Shown piece after piece: positions 12,823 to 21,640 of a stretch of 48,387 bases of DNA. This DNA is from Gammaproteobacteria bacterium. GTDB taxonomy: Bacteria > Pseudomonadota > Gammaproteobacteria > Pseudomonadales > Azotimanducaceae. The notes below the pieces were generated by a model. It saw only the letters and a program-made list of their open reading frames with translations. It ran no database searches and was not told where the DNA came from. The stretch is taken from NCBI GenBank assembly GCA_030433075.1, contig JAUILI010000012.1, forward strand, positions 1-48,387, in the 5' to 3' direction. Position numbers and translations under genes: made by a program. Every line of letters starts with the position of its first letter. Position 1 is the stretch's first letter.

Positions 12823-15800
12823 ATGATTAAGCGCGTGCTCATTGCCAATCGCGGCGCCATCGCCGTGCGTATTCTCCGCACCCTAAAGGCCCGGGGCCTC
12901 GAAAGCGTCGCGGTTTACGCGGAAGCGGACTATGCCTCGACCCACGTCGACCTTGCGGATCGCGCCGTCAGCCTGGGGGACGGCACCCTGGCGGAAACCT
13001 ACCTCAACGCAGAGGCCCTCCTCGCAATCGCGCGGGAGGAGCAGGTGGACGCCATCCATCCCGGCTACGGGTTTCTTTCCGAAAATCCCGCCTTTGCCCA
13101 GGCCGTTGAGGCCGCCGGCCTGATTTTTCTCGGGCCCACGGCGAAGCAAATCAACGCCTTTGGCCTGAAGCACGAGGCGCGAACCCTGGCGGAAAGGGCC
13201 GGAGTCCCCTTGCTTCCGGGTTCCGACGTACTTAGCAGCGTGGAGGAAGCTCTTCAGTTTGCCAAGGAAACGGGCTATCCCGTCATCCTTAAGAGCAGCG
13301 CCGGGGGTGGCGGCATTGGCATGCAGCGCTGCGAGAACGCGGACGCCCTTGCTAAGGCCTTTGCCAGCGTTGCCCAGCAAGCGCAAACCAACTTCGGCGA
13401 TGCGCGGCTTTTCCTGGAGCGCTTTGTCGATGCGGCACGCCACGTTGAGGTGCAGATCCTAGGTAACGGCCAGGGGGACGTGGTGGTGCTCGGGGATCGA
13501 GACTGTTCCCTGCAGCGCCGCAACCAAAAGATCATCGAGGAGGCGCCGGCGCCGGGACTGCCAGAGACGGTGCGCGAGGCCATGCACGAAGCCGCCGCCC
13601 GGCTCATGGCCTCCGTGAACTATCGAAGCGCCGGAACGGTAGAGTTTCTCTACGACGCCGCCCGAGAAGCTGTCTACTTCCTAGAAGTGAATGCCCGCCT
13701 ACAGGTGGAGCATGGTGTCACGGAAATGGTCACGGGGCTCGATATCGTCGACTGGATGCTCCGGATCGGCGAGGGCGAGCGCGCTTTACCTGAAACCCCC
13801 ACCCCCCAGGGGGCCGCGCTCCAGGCCCGGCTTTACGCCGAGGACCCGGAGCGCGCCTTCCGTCCGGCACCCGGGCTGATCACCCACCTGAAGCTCCCGG
13901 AGGCCCCGGACCGCACCCGGGTGCGCGTGGACAGCTGGGTCAGCGCGGGGCTCACGGTTCCCGCCGCCTACGATCCCATGCTGGCCAAGCTTTTGGTGTG
14001 GGCGCCGACCCGGGAGGCAGCCCTCCCGGCCCTAAGCCAAGCCCTCCAGGGCTGTGAAGTGGGCGGCATCCCCACCAATCTGCCCTTCCTCCATGCGGCC
14101 CTCGGGCTTGAGAGCTTTCAACGCGTCACCCATCACACAAAAACCGCCGATGGGGTCACGCTTCCGGGCCAGTCCATCGAGGTCCTGAGCCCGGGCACCC
14201 AGACCACGATTCAGGATGTGCGCGGGCGCCTGGGCTACTGGCACGTCGGCGTGCCCCCCTCCGGGGCCTTCGATAGCCGGGCTCTGGCCCACGCCAATCG
14301 CTGCCTCGGCAATGACGAAAACCTCCCCGGCCTGGAAATGGTCGTGGAAGGCCCAACACTGAAATTCACCGCGGCGCGGCGCATCGCCTTAAGCGGCGCA
14401 GCGCTTACCGCGCAGCTCGATGGCGTGCCCATCGCGCACAATCAAGCCGTCAACGTCGACGCCGGGCAGACGCTGAGTCTCAAGGGCATCGGGGCCCAGG
14501 GCGATGGTCTGCGCGCCTACCTGGCCGTGGAAGGCGGCTTTGCCATTACGCCCGTGCTCGGTAGCACGGCGACCTTCGAGCTGGGCGGCTTCGGGGGCCA
14601 TGGCGGCCGTGCCCTCCGCACCGGCGACGTCCTCCCCCTTTCGCCGCGGCCCAAGGCCAGGCCGGACGCGCCCCTTCCCCTGCCCCCCAGCCTGGCAGAC
14701 CGCACGACGATCCGCGTGGTGCAGGGCCCGCTGCTGGCGCCGGACTTCCTGACCCCGGACTACCTGGACACCTTCTACGCGAGCGAATGGGAGGTGCACT
14801 ACAACTCCTCCCGCACGGGCATTCGCCTACTCGGTCCTAAGCCTGAGTGGGTGCGGGAGGATGGCGGGGATGCGGGGCTTCACCCCTCGAATGTCCACGA
14901 CAACGCCTACGCCTTTGGCGCCATCGATTTCACCGGAGACATGCCCATCATCCTCGGCCCCGATGGCCCCAGCCTGGGGGGCTTTGTTTGCCCCGCTGCG
15001 GTGGCCGAGGTCGACCGTTGGAAACTGGGGCAGCTCCGCCCAGGAGATAAGCTTCGCTTCGAACCCATTACCCTTGAAGAGGCGCAAGCGCTCCTCGACG
15101 CCCCGCGCCCGGCCCAGCCTTCATCCGCCCCGGGTCGCTGGCGGAAAAGCGCCGAAGACGTGGTACTGCTCAAGGATCCAACCCGAGAGCTGGTGGTGCG
15201 CGCCGCGGGGGATCGCTTCCTGCTAGTGGAGCTTGGTCCCACGGAGCTCGATTTACAGGCGCGGATCAAAATCGAGGCGCTCCACCGCTGGCTGGCCGAA
15301 CAGCGCCACCCAAGCCTTGAGGAAATGACACCGGGGGTCCGCTCCCTGCAGCTACGTGTCCCCCTAAGAGCGCCCCGGGGGCCAATCCTTGCGCTCATCG
15401 AGGAGGGCCTTCGCGCCGTAGAGCACGGCAACGCCCTGACCCTTCCGAGCCGCATTGTGGAGCTGCCTCTGGCCTGGGATGATCCTGCAACCCAGGAGGC
15501 CACGGCGCGCTATATACAGTCGGTTCGAGACGACGCGCCCTGGTGCCCTCGGAACCTCGAATTCATTCGGCGCATCAACGGCCTCCGCGACGAGCAAGCG
15601 GTGAAGGACATCGTCCTCTCCGCCAGCTACCTGGTGCTGGGCCTTGGGGACGTTTACCTCGGCGCCCCGGTCGCTACGCCCTTGGACCCTCGGCATCGCC
15701 TGGTGACCACCAAATACAACCCGGCGCGCACCTGGACTCCGGAGAATGCGGTGGGCATCGGCGGCGCGTACCTGTGCATCTACGGCATGGAGGGCCCCGG

Positions 15801-16386
15801 GGGCTACCAGTTCGTTGGCCGCACGATTCAGGTGTGGAACCGCTATGGCCACGGCAGTCATTTCGAGAAGCCCTGGCTCCTCCGGCCCTTTGACCAGCTG
15901 CGCTTCTACGAGGTGAGTAACGAGGAGCTCCTCGAGATGCGCCGCGCCTTCCCCCTGGGCCGCTTACCCCTGCGCATCACGGAAACAACCTTCAGCCCTT
16001 CGGAGTACGACGCGTTCCTCAAACGGGAGGCGGAGAGCATTGCCGCCTTCCGTCGCACCCAGCAACACGCCTTCAATGAAGAACGGAGCCGCTGGTCAGC
16101 CCAGGACAGCGCCGGCGCGAGCGCGGAACCGCCGGCGGCAGCCCCAGCGGTCACCGTGGAGGCGGGCTTTACGGCGGTGGAAAGCCCTGTCGCTGGCTCG
16201 CTCTGGAAGCACGCGGTAACGCCCGGCGCTTGGGTGGAAGCCGGGGAGCCCGTGGCTCTGGTGGAATCCATGAAGACGGAAATTGCTGTGCTGGCGCCGG
16301 AGGCGGGCCGCCTAGCGTCCTTTGCGGTGGAGCCCGGGACCCCCGTCACCCCCGGCTCAACCATCGCCCTCCTAGAAAGCGCCTAG
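12823..16386 (+). CDS. biotin-dependent urea/guanidine carboxylase
   Basis: This 1187-aa single-chain carboxylase has, in order, a biotin carboxylase domain (~1-450; ATP-grasp loop SAGGGGIGM, EVNARLQVEH), a KipA/AHS2-like half (~465-770; VGVPPSGAFD, then PSNVHDNAY and DGPSLGGF), a KipI/AHS1-like half (~850-1040) and a C-terminal biotinyl domain with ESMKTE, Lys1151 being the biotin site. It lacks the fused allophanate hydrolase of yeast urea amidolyase; that activity is the separate atzF. With the two DUF1989 genes beside it, carboxylation of guanidine is more likely than of urea, since urea needs no deiminase. The stretch GAIDFTGDMP (Asp702) lies in the carboxyltransferase half near the substrate region and could be compared with proven enzymes. 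Length is normal for the free-standing form. Confidence 0.95.
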   Translation: MIKRVLIANRGAIAVRILRTLKARGLESVAVYAEADYASTHVDLADRAVSLGDGTLAETYLNAEALLAIAREEQVDAIHPGYGFLSENPAFAQAVEAAGLIFLGPTAKQINAFGLKHEARTLAERAGVPLLPGSDVLSSVEEALQFAKETGYPVILKSSAGGGGIGMQRCENADALAKAFASVAQQAQTNFGDARLFLERFVDAARHVEVQILGNGQGDVVVLGDRDCSLQRRNQKIIEEAPAPGLPETVREAMHEAAARLMASVNYRSAGTVEFLYDAAREAVYFLEVNARLQVEHGVTEMVTGLDIVDWMLRIGEGERALPETPTPQGAALQARLYAEDPERAFRPAPGLITHLKLPEAPDRTRVRVDSWVSAGLTVPAAYDPMLAKLLVWAPTREAALPALSQALQGCEVGGIPTNLPFLHAALGLESFQRVTHHTKTADGVTLPGQSIEVLSPGTQTTIQDVRGRLGYWHVGVPPSGAFDSRALAHANRCLGNDENLPGLEMVVEGPTLKFTAARRIALSGAALTAQLDGVPIAHNQAVNVDAGQTLSLKGIGAQGDGLRAYLAVEGGFAITPVLGSTATFELGGFGGHGGRALRTGDVLPLSPRPKARPDAPLPLPPSLADRTTIRVVQGPLLAPDFLTPDYLDTFYASEWEVHYNSSRTGIRLLGPKPEWVREDGGDAGLHPSNVHDNAYAFGAIDFTGDMPIILGPDGPSLGGFVCPAAVAEVDRWKLGQLRPGDKLRFEPITLEEAQALLDAPRPAQPSSAPGRWRKSAEDVVLLKDPTRELVVRAAGDRFLLVELGPTELDLQARIKIEALHRWLAEQRHPSLEEMTPGVRSLQLRVPLRAPRGPILALIEEGLRAVEHGNALTLPSRIVELPLAWDDPATQEATARYIQSVRDDAPWCPRNLEFIRRINGLRDEQAVKDIVLSASYLVLGLGDVYLGAPVATPLDPRHRLVTTKYNPARTWTPENAVGIGGAYLCIYGMEGPGGYQFVGRTIQVWNRYGHGSHFEKPWLLRPFDQLRFYEVSNEELLEMRRAFPLGRLPLRITETTFSPSEYDAFLKREAESIAAFRRTQQHAFNEERSRWSAQDSAGASAEPPAAAPAVTVEAGFTAVESPVAGSLWKHAVTPGAWVEAGEPVALVESMKTEIAVLAPEAGRLASFAVEPGTPVTPGSTIALLESA

Positions 16387-16400
16387 GAGGGCGCACACGA

Positions 16401-16418
16401 AGGGCGCCTAGGCGCCCT
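16401..16418. terminator. perfect 18-bp palindrome between convergent genes
   Basis: AGGGCGCCTAGGCGCCCT is its own reverse complement and overlaps the stop of the convergent lipoprotein gene, 14 bp after the carboxylase stop. It can form a GC-rich hairpin in both transcripts, but there is no T-run, so factor-dependent termination or RNA 3'-end protection is more likely than classical intrinsic termination. Confidence 0.4.
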
Positions 16419-17082
16419 CTTCGCTCGTGATATTCGGACCCGTGTAGTCCGGGCTTGCGGCAAAGCGCCGATAGCCCTCAGTCATCGCTCGAGCGCAGTC
16501 CCCCGGCGTACCCCCAGCGGTACCACGCTCGGCGCAGGGCCCCTCAATCAGCTCCGGGTGATTCGCTTCCACCCATTTGCGAGCTTCGTAATAGATAGGC
16601 TGATCATTGGAACGGGTTTTGATATCGGTAATGCGCCCGTCCGCAATGGTGAGGGTAAAGGTGTCGGTGACCTTGAAGCCTGTCTTGAGCGCCAGCACAG
16701 GATCGTCGTCGACGGTGATCGGACATTCCACCACCCCAGGCTCGAGCATTTCGCAGGCGCCTCGCTTCACGATGGCGTAATTTCCGCCCTCGGCCCAACC
16801 CTGGTACCAAAGGATGCGGTTCCCTGCGTCGCCAGCGTCCTTGACCAACGCGGCCATGGCTTCGCGATCGAAGGCATAGAAGGCGTCGATAAAGGTTTCT
16901 GCGAGGGCCACTTCCGGGGCGAGCTCGGTGGCCGCCTCGGGCGCTGGGGCCGGCGTGGGGGCTTCGGTGGTCATGGGCGCAGCTCCTGCTTCAGGGGCCT
17001 CCTTTGAGGCCGGGGCGCAACCGCTAAGCACCGCGAGGGCAAAGAGCCCCGGCGCCCAGCACGCGCGATTTCGGGCCAGCAT
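16408..17082 (-). CDS. predicted lipoprotein, function unknown
   Basis: This 224-aa protein begins with a lipoprotein signal ending in the lipobox LSGC (Cys at about 22), followed by a Pro/Ala/Glu-rich linker (~25-55). The folded part reads like an NTF2/SnoaL-type cone: ALAETFIDAFYAFDREAMAAL, a central strand region, and DTFTLTIADGRITDIKTR, which is typical of that fold's last strands. Cysteines in the C-terminal half (GACEM, VECPI, GPCAE, GDCAR) may form disulfides in the periplasm. It lies between the carboxylase and the hydroxylase gene, 21 bp downstream of the latter, so it may be co-transcribed with it. No function is known. Confidence 0.75.
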   Translation of the reverse strand: MLARNRACWAPGLFALAVLSGCAPASKEAPEAGAAPMTTEAPTPAPAPEAATELAPEVALAETFIDAFYAFDREAMAALVKDAGDAGNRILWYQGWAEGGNYAIVKRGACEMLEPGVVECPITVDDDPVLALKTGFKVTDTFTLTIADGRITDIKTRSNDQPIYYEARKWVEANHPELIEGPCAERGTAGGTPGDCARAMTEGYRRFAASPDYTGPNITSEEGA

Positions 17083-17103
17083 GGCAAATCTCCTTTTGCG
17101 GGC

Positions 17104-18042
17104 TCATAGCTCCGTCAATCGTTTGGTGGGGTAAAAGGCCAGGGCCAGCTGCTCTCGAATGGAAAGGGCCTTGCCCGTTCCTGCGCCAATTTGTCCAACG
17201 GTCTCGTCGCCGCAGTAGGTACCGAAGAGCCGATCCCAAAGGATGATGTTGCAGCCGTAGTTCGAGTTGCTTTGGCACAGCTCCAGGGCATGGTGGGCGT
17301 GGTGCTGGGGCGCCGTAGCAAAGATCCAGTCGTAGCCCGGCAGGGAGCGCAGCGGCAGATTGGCGTGATTGAGATTACCGTTCCAGAAGTGGAAGGCCGC
17401 GGTCACCGCGATGACGTCTTCGCTGGCCCCAAAGAGCGCCAGCGCGATGGGCGTGCCCAAGGCTAAGGTGAGGTACTCCAGGGGGTGGGTACGGTCCCCG
17501 CGAAGACAGCCCATCTTGGTGATGTGGTGATGCGTCGCGTGCATGCGCCAGAAGAACAGCGATTCATGCTGAATGCGGTGGCACCAGTAGTAAATAAAAC
17601 TCTCCACCAGCTTCACGAGGAACACGGCGCCGAGGAGCCCCGTCACCGTCGTCGGCGCCAAGGTGATATCCAAGGGTGAACGGTCTCGCAACCAGGTGAA
17701 CGCTTCCGAGAGGGGCGTTTGATAAAAATCGTCGTAGAGGGGAACCCATAGCAGGACCGCAAAGCCTAACCAGAACGCGTCCTCGGCGAATTCCTTTGGC
17801 GTCAGCAACCAATCTTCGCGCTTCGTCCACACCCGCTCCGCCACGATCAGCAGGGGAATGGGGAGAAGAATCATCAAGGTGGTGAAGAGATCGGGGTTCA
17901 TCCATCGCTGGGTAATCATGGTGGCGATGGCCACCATGGAACCCAGGACGAGAACGGGTTGGGGCAGCATCCAGAGCCAGGAGGCTCTGGCGCTGGCGGA
18001 TCGAGCACTGGGGGCCGCGGCCCCCAGGAGTACGTCGCTCAT
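17104..18042 (-). CDS. sterol desaturase/fatty acid hydroxylase superfamily membrane protein
   Basis: This 312-aa integral membrane enzyme has four or so helices and the histidine clusters of the superfamily: HRIQH (HxxxH), HATHHH (HxxHH) and HHAHH (HxxHH) towards the C-terminus. These ligate a di-iron centre for O2-dependent hydroxylation or desaturation of a lipid or isoprenoid chain. The family covers sterol C4/C5 enzymes, fatty acid hydroxylases and carotenoid/alkylglycerol oxygenases; the substrate cannot be assigned. The start at 18042 has AGGTTTTCCC before it, a weak site. It follows the TonB receptor by 29 bp, with a hairpin at the receptor's 3' end, so it may be read through from the receptor promoter at reduced level. 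Confidence 0.88.
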   Translation of the reverse strand: MSDVLLGAAAPSARSASARASWLWMLPQPVLVLGSMVAIATMITQRWMNPDLFTTLMILLPIPLLIVAERVWTKREDWLLTPKEFAEDAFWLGFAVLLWVPLYDDFYQTPLSEAFTWLRDRSPLDITLAPTTVTGLLGAVFLVKLVESFIYYWCHRIQHESLFFWRMHATHHHITKMGCLRGDRTHPLEYLTLALGTPIALALFGASEDVIAVTAAFHFWNGNLNHANLPLRSLPGYDWIFATAPQHHAHHALELCQSNSNYGCNIILWDRLFGTYCGDETVGQIGAGTGKALSIREQLALAFYPTKRLTEL

Positions 18043-18063
18043 CAGGGAAAACCTCCTACCCTA

Positions 18064-18081
18064 GGCCCGCCTTAGCGGGCC
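18064..18081 (-). terminator. hairpin between TonB receptor and hydroxylase genes
   Basis: GGCCCGC (18064-18070) pairs with GCGGGCC (18075-18081) around a four-base loop that contains the receptor stop codon. There is no T-run, so it may attenuate or process the transcript rather than end it. Confidence 0.35.
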
Positions 18082-21000
18082 GCTCCGTTGTAGGTCACCC
18101 CCATGAAGAAGTAGGCGCCCCGGGGACTCACGGGATAGCCGAACTCCGACACGTAGGGCTGGCGGTTGGTGAGGTTAGAAACCCCGCCGTAGACCGTCAG
18201 GGCATCGCTGGCTTGCCACGCACCGCGGATGTCCTGGATCAGGCGGGCATCGGCGACGCCGGCGCCGCCGTAGTTCTGCTCGATGGTCTCGATTTCCCCA
18301 CCGTCCTCGTAGCCGAGGGTCATTTCGTCGTAGTAGACCCCGGACCAGGACAGGCTGTAGGGACCGTAGCTGAGGCCCACGCCGAACTGGGACGCCCACT
18401 CGGGCCGACGCATTTCCCCAAGCTCCGGGTTCACCACGGGAGGCTCGCCAGGGCTCGACGGTTCGATAAGATCCAGCTGGTCCTGGCGCGTGGCGTTCAT
18501 GGAGAGATCCACACCGATGCCCAGCACCTCGAACTGGTAGAGCGCGCCAAGATCATAGCCCTCCGCCTCCACCGCGCCGAAGTTCAGCTGCGTTTGGTTC
18601 AGGGACGTTAGACCCCCGTTCTGCGCCGAGTCCGCCGCCGGGTTCCGGGAAATCAAGGGGCAGAAGGCGTTATTGAGGCTCGGGGAGTCGTAGCACCCGT
18701 TCACGATGTTCTGGGCCGAGATCGCCACGATGGCGTCCTCGATCTCAATATCCCAGTAGTCGAGGGTCAGGGTGAGCCCCGGCACGAAGCGCGGCTGCAC
18801 CACCACCCCGTAGGTCACCGTATCCGCCACCTCTTCCGTGAGGGTCGAGTTCCCGCCGGTAGTGCCCGGGAAGCCGGCAGACAGGGGATCCTGGAAGGCG
18901 TAGGTGCCGTCGGCGGCGAAGAGCTCGTCGTCGGAGACATTGTTCGCCCGCAGATCGGCTACGCAGTTCGCCTGGCGCACTGCCGGATCCGGCGCCGTGG
19001 CAATCTGCGTGGCGTCACAGGGATCTTCCGGACGGAAGAAGGCGCCCTGCGCCGGAGAGAACAGCTCGAAAAGGTTCGGGACCCGCACGGCCCGGGAGAA
19101 GCTGCCGCGGAAGCGCACATCCTCGATGGGCTGCCAGACCAGGCCATAGCCGTAGGTGTCATTCTCGCCGAAGGTGGAGTAGTCCGAGCGGCGGAAGGAG
19201 CCATTTGCCGTCAGCTCCTGCGCGCCGGGCAGATTCGCCAGCAGGGGAACGCTGATCTCAGCAAAGTAGTCCGTGGTGTCGTACTCCGAGGCACCGGACA
19301 GGAGCGTAATGGACGGGTCTTCCCCGAGGCTGCCGGCGTTGGAAACATCACCCACGAAGTCCCCGGCGCTGAACGCTACCCCTTCCGAGGTCACACCGCT
19401 CACCGGGAGGATCCCGCGATCGAAGGGGTCGAACTCCTGCGCCGTTTTCTCTTCCCGATACTCGAAGCCCACGGCAAAGCCAATGGGACCCGCGGGCAGG
19501 GTGAAGAGGCGGGAAGAATCCCCGCTCACGATGGCTTGGAACACGGTCTGTTCAATGGTCTCGGAGATGGTCCGATCCCGGGTCACAAAGTCGAGGGAGG
19601 CTTGGCTCATGGCGCCGCGGCCGCCCCAGATGTTCATGGGTTTGCACTGCCCATCGCCAGGCGTGAAGGTGAAGAAGGAGGAGCGCACGCCGCCGCCCAC
19701 GAAGGAGAAGATGTCAAAGGGCGTGGTACGCGGGTAGGCCGTGGGGTCCAGGTCGGAGCGGCATACCGCCTCCCCCGTGGCCGGGTCCGTCACCGCATCG
19801 ATGGCCGCGAAGAAGCGGTCGGCGATCATGTCGTTGCGATCGATCACGTTGCGCTCAAACTTGCCGTAGTTGGCGGACACTTCGTAGTCGAGGCCAACTT
19901 CATCGAAGGCACCGCGAAGGCCGCCCACCACGCGGTAGGTTTCCCGCTCCGTGGTGGTGGTGTTGTCCCCCCAGTCGTCCGAGTCCCGGGACATGTAGAG
20001 GCCGCCGGGGCCCACGAAGCCCACGCCGTTGGCCTCGTCGATAAAGGGACGCAGCGCATCAGGCAGGAAGGGGTTATCCGGGGCTCCGTAGAGCAGGTCC
20101 GTAAAGTTGAAGCCGCCGCCGCCGGACTCCCATTCGCCGTAAACGTACTTCGTCTCCCAGAAGGCTTCCGCCCGGGGATCGAAGGTGTAGTGGCCGTTCA
20201 CGTTAATGGAGTAGCGCTCGTACTGCGGCAGCACGTAGGGCGACTCCGGCGCGATGTAGCTTTGACGGGCACCGAACTGGTTGAAGTTGTCCGAGACCAG
20301 GCCGTCTTGATAGGGCGTCACAACGCCGCTTTCGTTGATGAACCAGCAGCCTCCGGCAGCTCCGAAGGACCCGGCACCCCCTAGGGAACTGTTGTAGCCG
20401 GTGAAGCTCTGCAAACAGTCGCTGGTGCCATTGCCGTCGAGGTCCGGCTCCGAACCCAGGGGAATGGCCGTACCGAAATCCCCAAGGGCGATCACGCCAT
20501 AGGGCGAGGTGATATTGAAGGTGCGCCCGGGCAGGAAGGCCTGGGGCGGCGCGGAGGCGGCGCGCTCAATGATAGCGAGCTCCCCCGCGGTGAGTTCCGG
20601 CGCATCTCCGAAGGCGCCCGCATATTCCGCGGCAAAGTCCTCCGCCGCCGTAGGAATGCGCAGACCCACGGGGAAAAGACCGGTGTTATCGAAGTTGTAG
20701 TAACGCGCGAAGTTCGGCGTTGCGTCGGCGCTAATATCGCCAGTTTGGAAGCGGAGCGCCGGGTTGGTGTCGTTGTCCCAAACCCCGTCTTCCTTGAAGA
20801 AGCTGCGATCGCCCTGCTTCAGGCCATCGTCGTAGTCGTACTGCACGGCCACGGTGACGTTCCCCTTGCCGTCAGCAAAGTTGCGCCCAAACACGGCGGA
20901 CAGGCTGTAGGACTCGTTGTCCGTTTCCCCGGATAGGCCAGGCTGGAAATCAAACTGAACGCCTTCGAAGTCGTCCTTGAGCACGAAGTTCACGACCCCG

Positions 21001-21506
21001 GTCACGGCGTCGGCGCCATAGATGGCCGAAGACCCACCGGTCAGCACTTCCACTCGATCGATCAGCGCGCGGGGAATGGAGCCCACGTCTACAGCACTCG
21101 TGCCTTCAAAACCCGCTACGTGCCGGCGTCCGTTGACGACCGTAAGGGTTCGCTCAATGCCCAGACCGCGAAGATTCAGGGATGCCCCTCCCACGGCGCC
21201 CACATCGCCGATATTGGCGGCGGTGGCGTCGATGGAGTTCGACGAGCTTACGGAGGACAGCAGCGCCGGATTGTCGTTCAAGATCTCCGTGATGTCCGGC
21301 TGCCCGCTTTGCGTGATGGTTTCCGAGGTGATGGTGGAGACCGGCTGGGGCGCGTAGACGCTTGCGCTCTTAATCCGGGATCCGGTGACCACCACTTCTT
21401 CTACTTCAATTGCTTCTCCCCACGCCCCCGCTGCTCCGAGGCCACTGCCTACGGCAATGGCAATCGCTAGAGCTCGGCGTCGCCCCCTGACACTCGCAGT
21501 CTTCAT
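18072..21506 (-). CDS. TonB-dependent outer membrane receptor
   Basis: This 1144-aa receptor has a cleavable signal (about 30 residues ending AGAWGEA), then EVEEVVVTGSRIK, which contains a TonB-box-like stretch and leads into the plug domain (~55-180; PRALIDRVEVLTGGSSAIYGADAVTGVVNFVLK region). The rest is a long 22-strand barrel with big aromatic-rich outer loops. It ends in VTYNGAAR rather than the usual terminal Phe. Its size and loops fit receptors for large or complex substrates (glycan-, peptide- or siderophore-like) of marine and freshwater gammaproteobacteria; the ligand is unknown. GGAG precedes the ATG by about eight bases. A sigma-54-type promoter about 105 bp upstream suggests nitrogen-responsive expression. 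Confidence 0.95.
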   Translation of the reverse strand: MKTASVRGRRRALAIAIAVGSGLGAAGAWGEAIEVEEVVVTGSRIKSASVYAPQPVSTITSETITQSGQPDITEILNDNPALLSSVSSSNSIDATAANIGDVGAVGGASLNLRGLGIERTLTVVNGRRHVAGFEGTSAVDVGSIPRALIDRVEVLTGGSSAIYGADAVTGVVNFVLKDDFEGVQFDFQPGLSGETDNESYSLSAVFGRNFADGKGNVTVAVQYDYDDGLKQGDRSFFKEDGVWDNDTNPALRFQTGDISADATPNFARYYNFDNTGLFPVGLRIPTAAEDFAAEYAGAFGDAPELTAGELAIIERAASAPPQAFLPGRTFNITSPYGVIALGDFGTAIPLGSEPDLDGNGTSDCLQSFTGYNSSLGGAGSFGAAGGCWFINESGVVTPYQDGLVSDNFNQFGARQSYIAPESPYVLPQYERYSINVNGHYTFDPRAEAFWETKYVYGEWESGGGGFNFTDLLYGAPDNPFLPDALRPFIDEANGVGFVGPGGLYMSRDSDDWGDNTTTTERETYRVVGGLRGAFDEVGLDYEVSANYGKFERNVIDRNDMIADRFFAAIDAVTDPATGEAVCRSDLDPTAYPRTTPFDIFSFVGGGVRSSFFTFTPGDGQCKPMNIWGGRGAMSQASLDFVTRDRTISETIEQTVFQAIVSGDSSRLFTLPAGPIGFAVGFEYREEKTAQEFDPFDRGILPVSGVTSEGVAFSAGDFVGDVSNAGSLGEDPSITLLSGASEYDTTDYFAEISVPLLANLPGAQELTANGSFRRSDYSTFGENDTYGYGLVWQPIEDVRFRGSFSRAVRVPNLFELFSPAQGAFFRPEDPCDATQIATAPDPAVRQANCVADLRANNVSDDELFAADGTYAFQDPLSAGFPGTTGGNSTLTEEVADTVTYGVVVQPRFVPGLTLTLDYWDIEIEDAIVAISAQNIVNGCYDSPSLNNAFCPLISRNPAADSAQNGGLTSLNQTQLNFGAVEAEGYDLGALYQFEVLGIGVDLSMNATRQDQLDLIEPSSPGEPPVVNPELGEMRRPEWASQFGVGLSYGPYSLSWSGVYYDEMTLGYEDGGEIETIEQNYGGAGVADARLIQDIRGAWQASDALTVYGGVSNLTNRQPYVSEFGYPVSPRGAYFFMGVTYNGAAR

Positions 21507-21537
21507 AGTCGTTCTCCAAATATCAGGTCGGTGACCT

Positions 21538-21552
21538 GCGCTAATTCAGCGC
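21538..21552 (-). promoter_or_regulatory. NtrC-like dyad in the TonB receptor leader
   Basis: On the minus strand GCGCT-GAATT-AGCGC is a dyad with the same spacer and right half as the one at 8599-8613; the two share the 12-mer CTGAATTAGCGC. Here it lies about 60 bp after the predicted sigma-54 start rather than before it, an unusual but possible position for an enhancer. It is 32-46 bp before the receptor ATG. Confidence 0.35.
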
Positions 21553-21620
21553 GCGTTCTTGTCATGACGGTCCAGCCGAGGGCTGGGGCCGCGCCTCGCT
21601 TCGCGAGAGCACTCCTGTAT

Positions 21621-21640
21621 CCGCAAGATTGATGCCAAAG
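21621..21640 (-). promoter_or_regulatory. sigma-54 promoter for the TonB-dependent receptor
   Basis: On the minus strand CTTTGGCATCAATCTTGCGG has TGGCA and TTGC with GG (21636-21635) and GC (21624-21623) exactly 10 bp apart. The start would fall near 21611, giving a leader of about 105 nt. It is nearly as good a match as the promoter at 8710 and links this receptor to the same nitrogen-type control. Confidence 0.65.
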
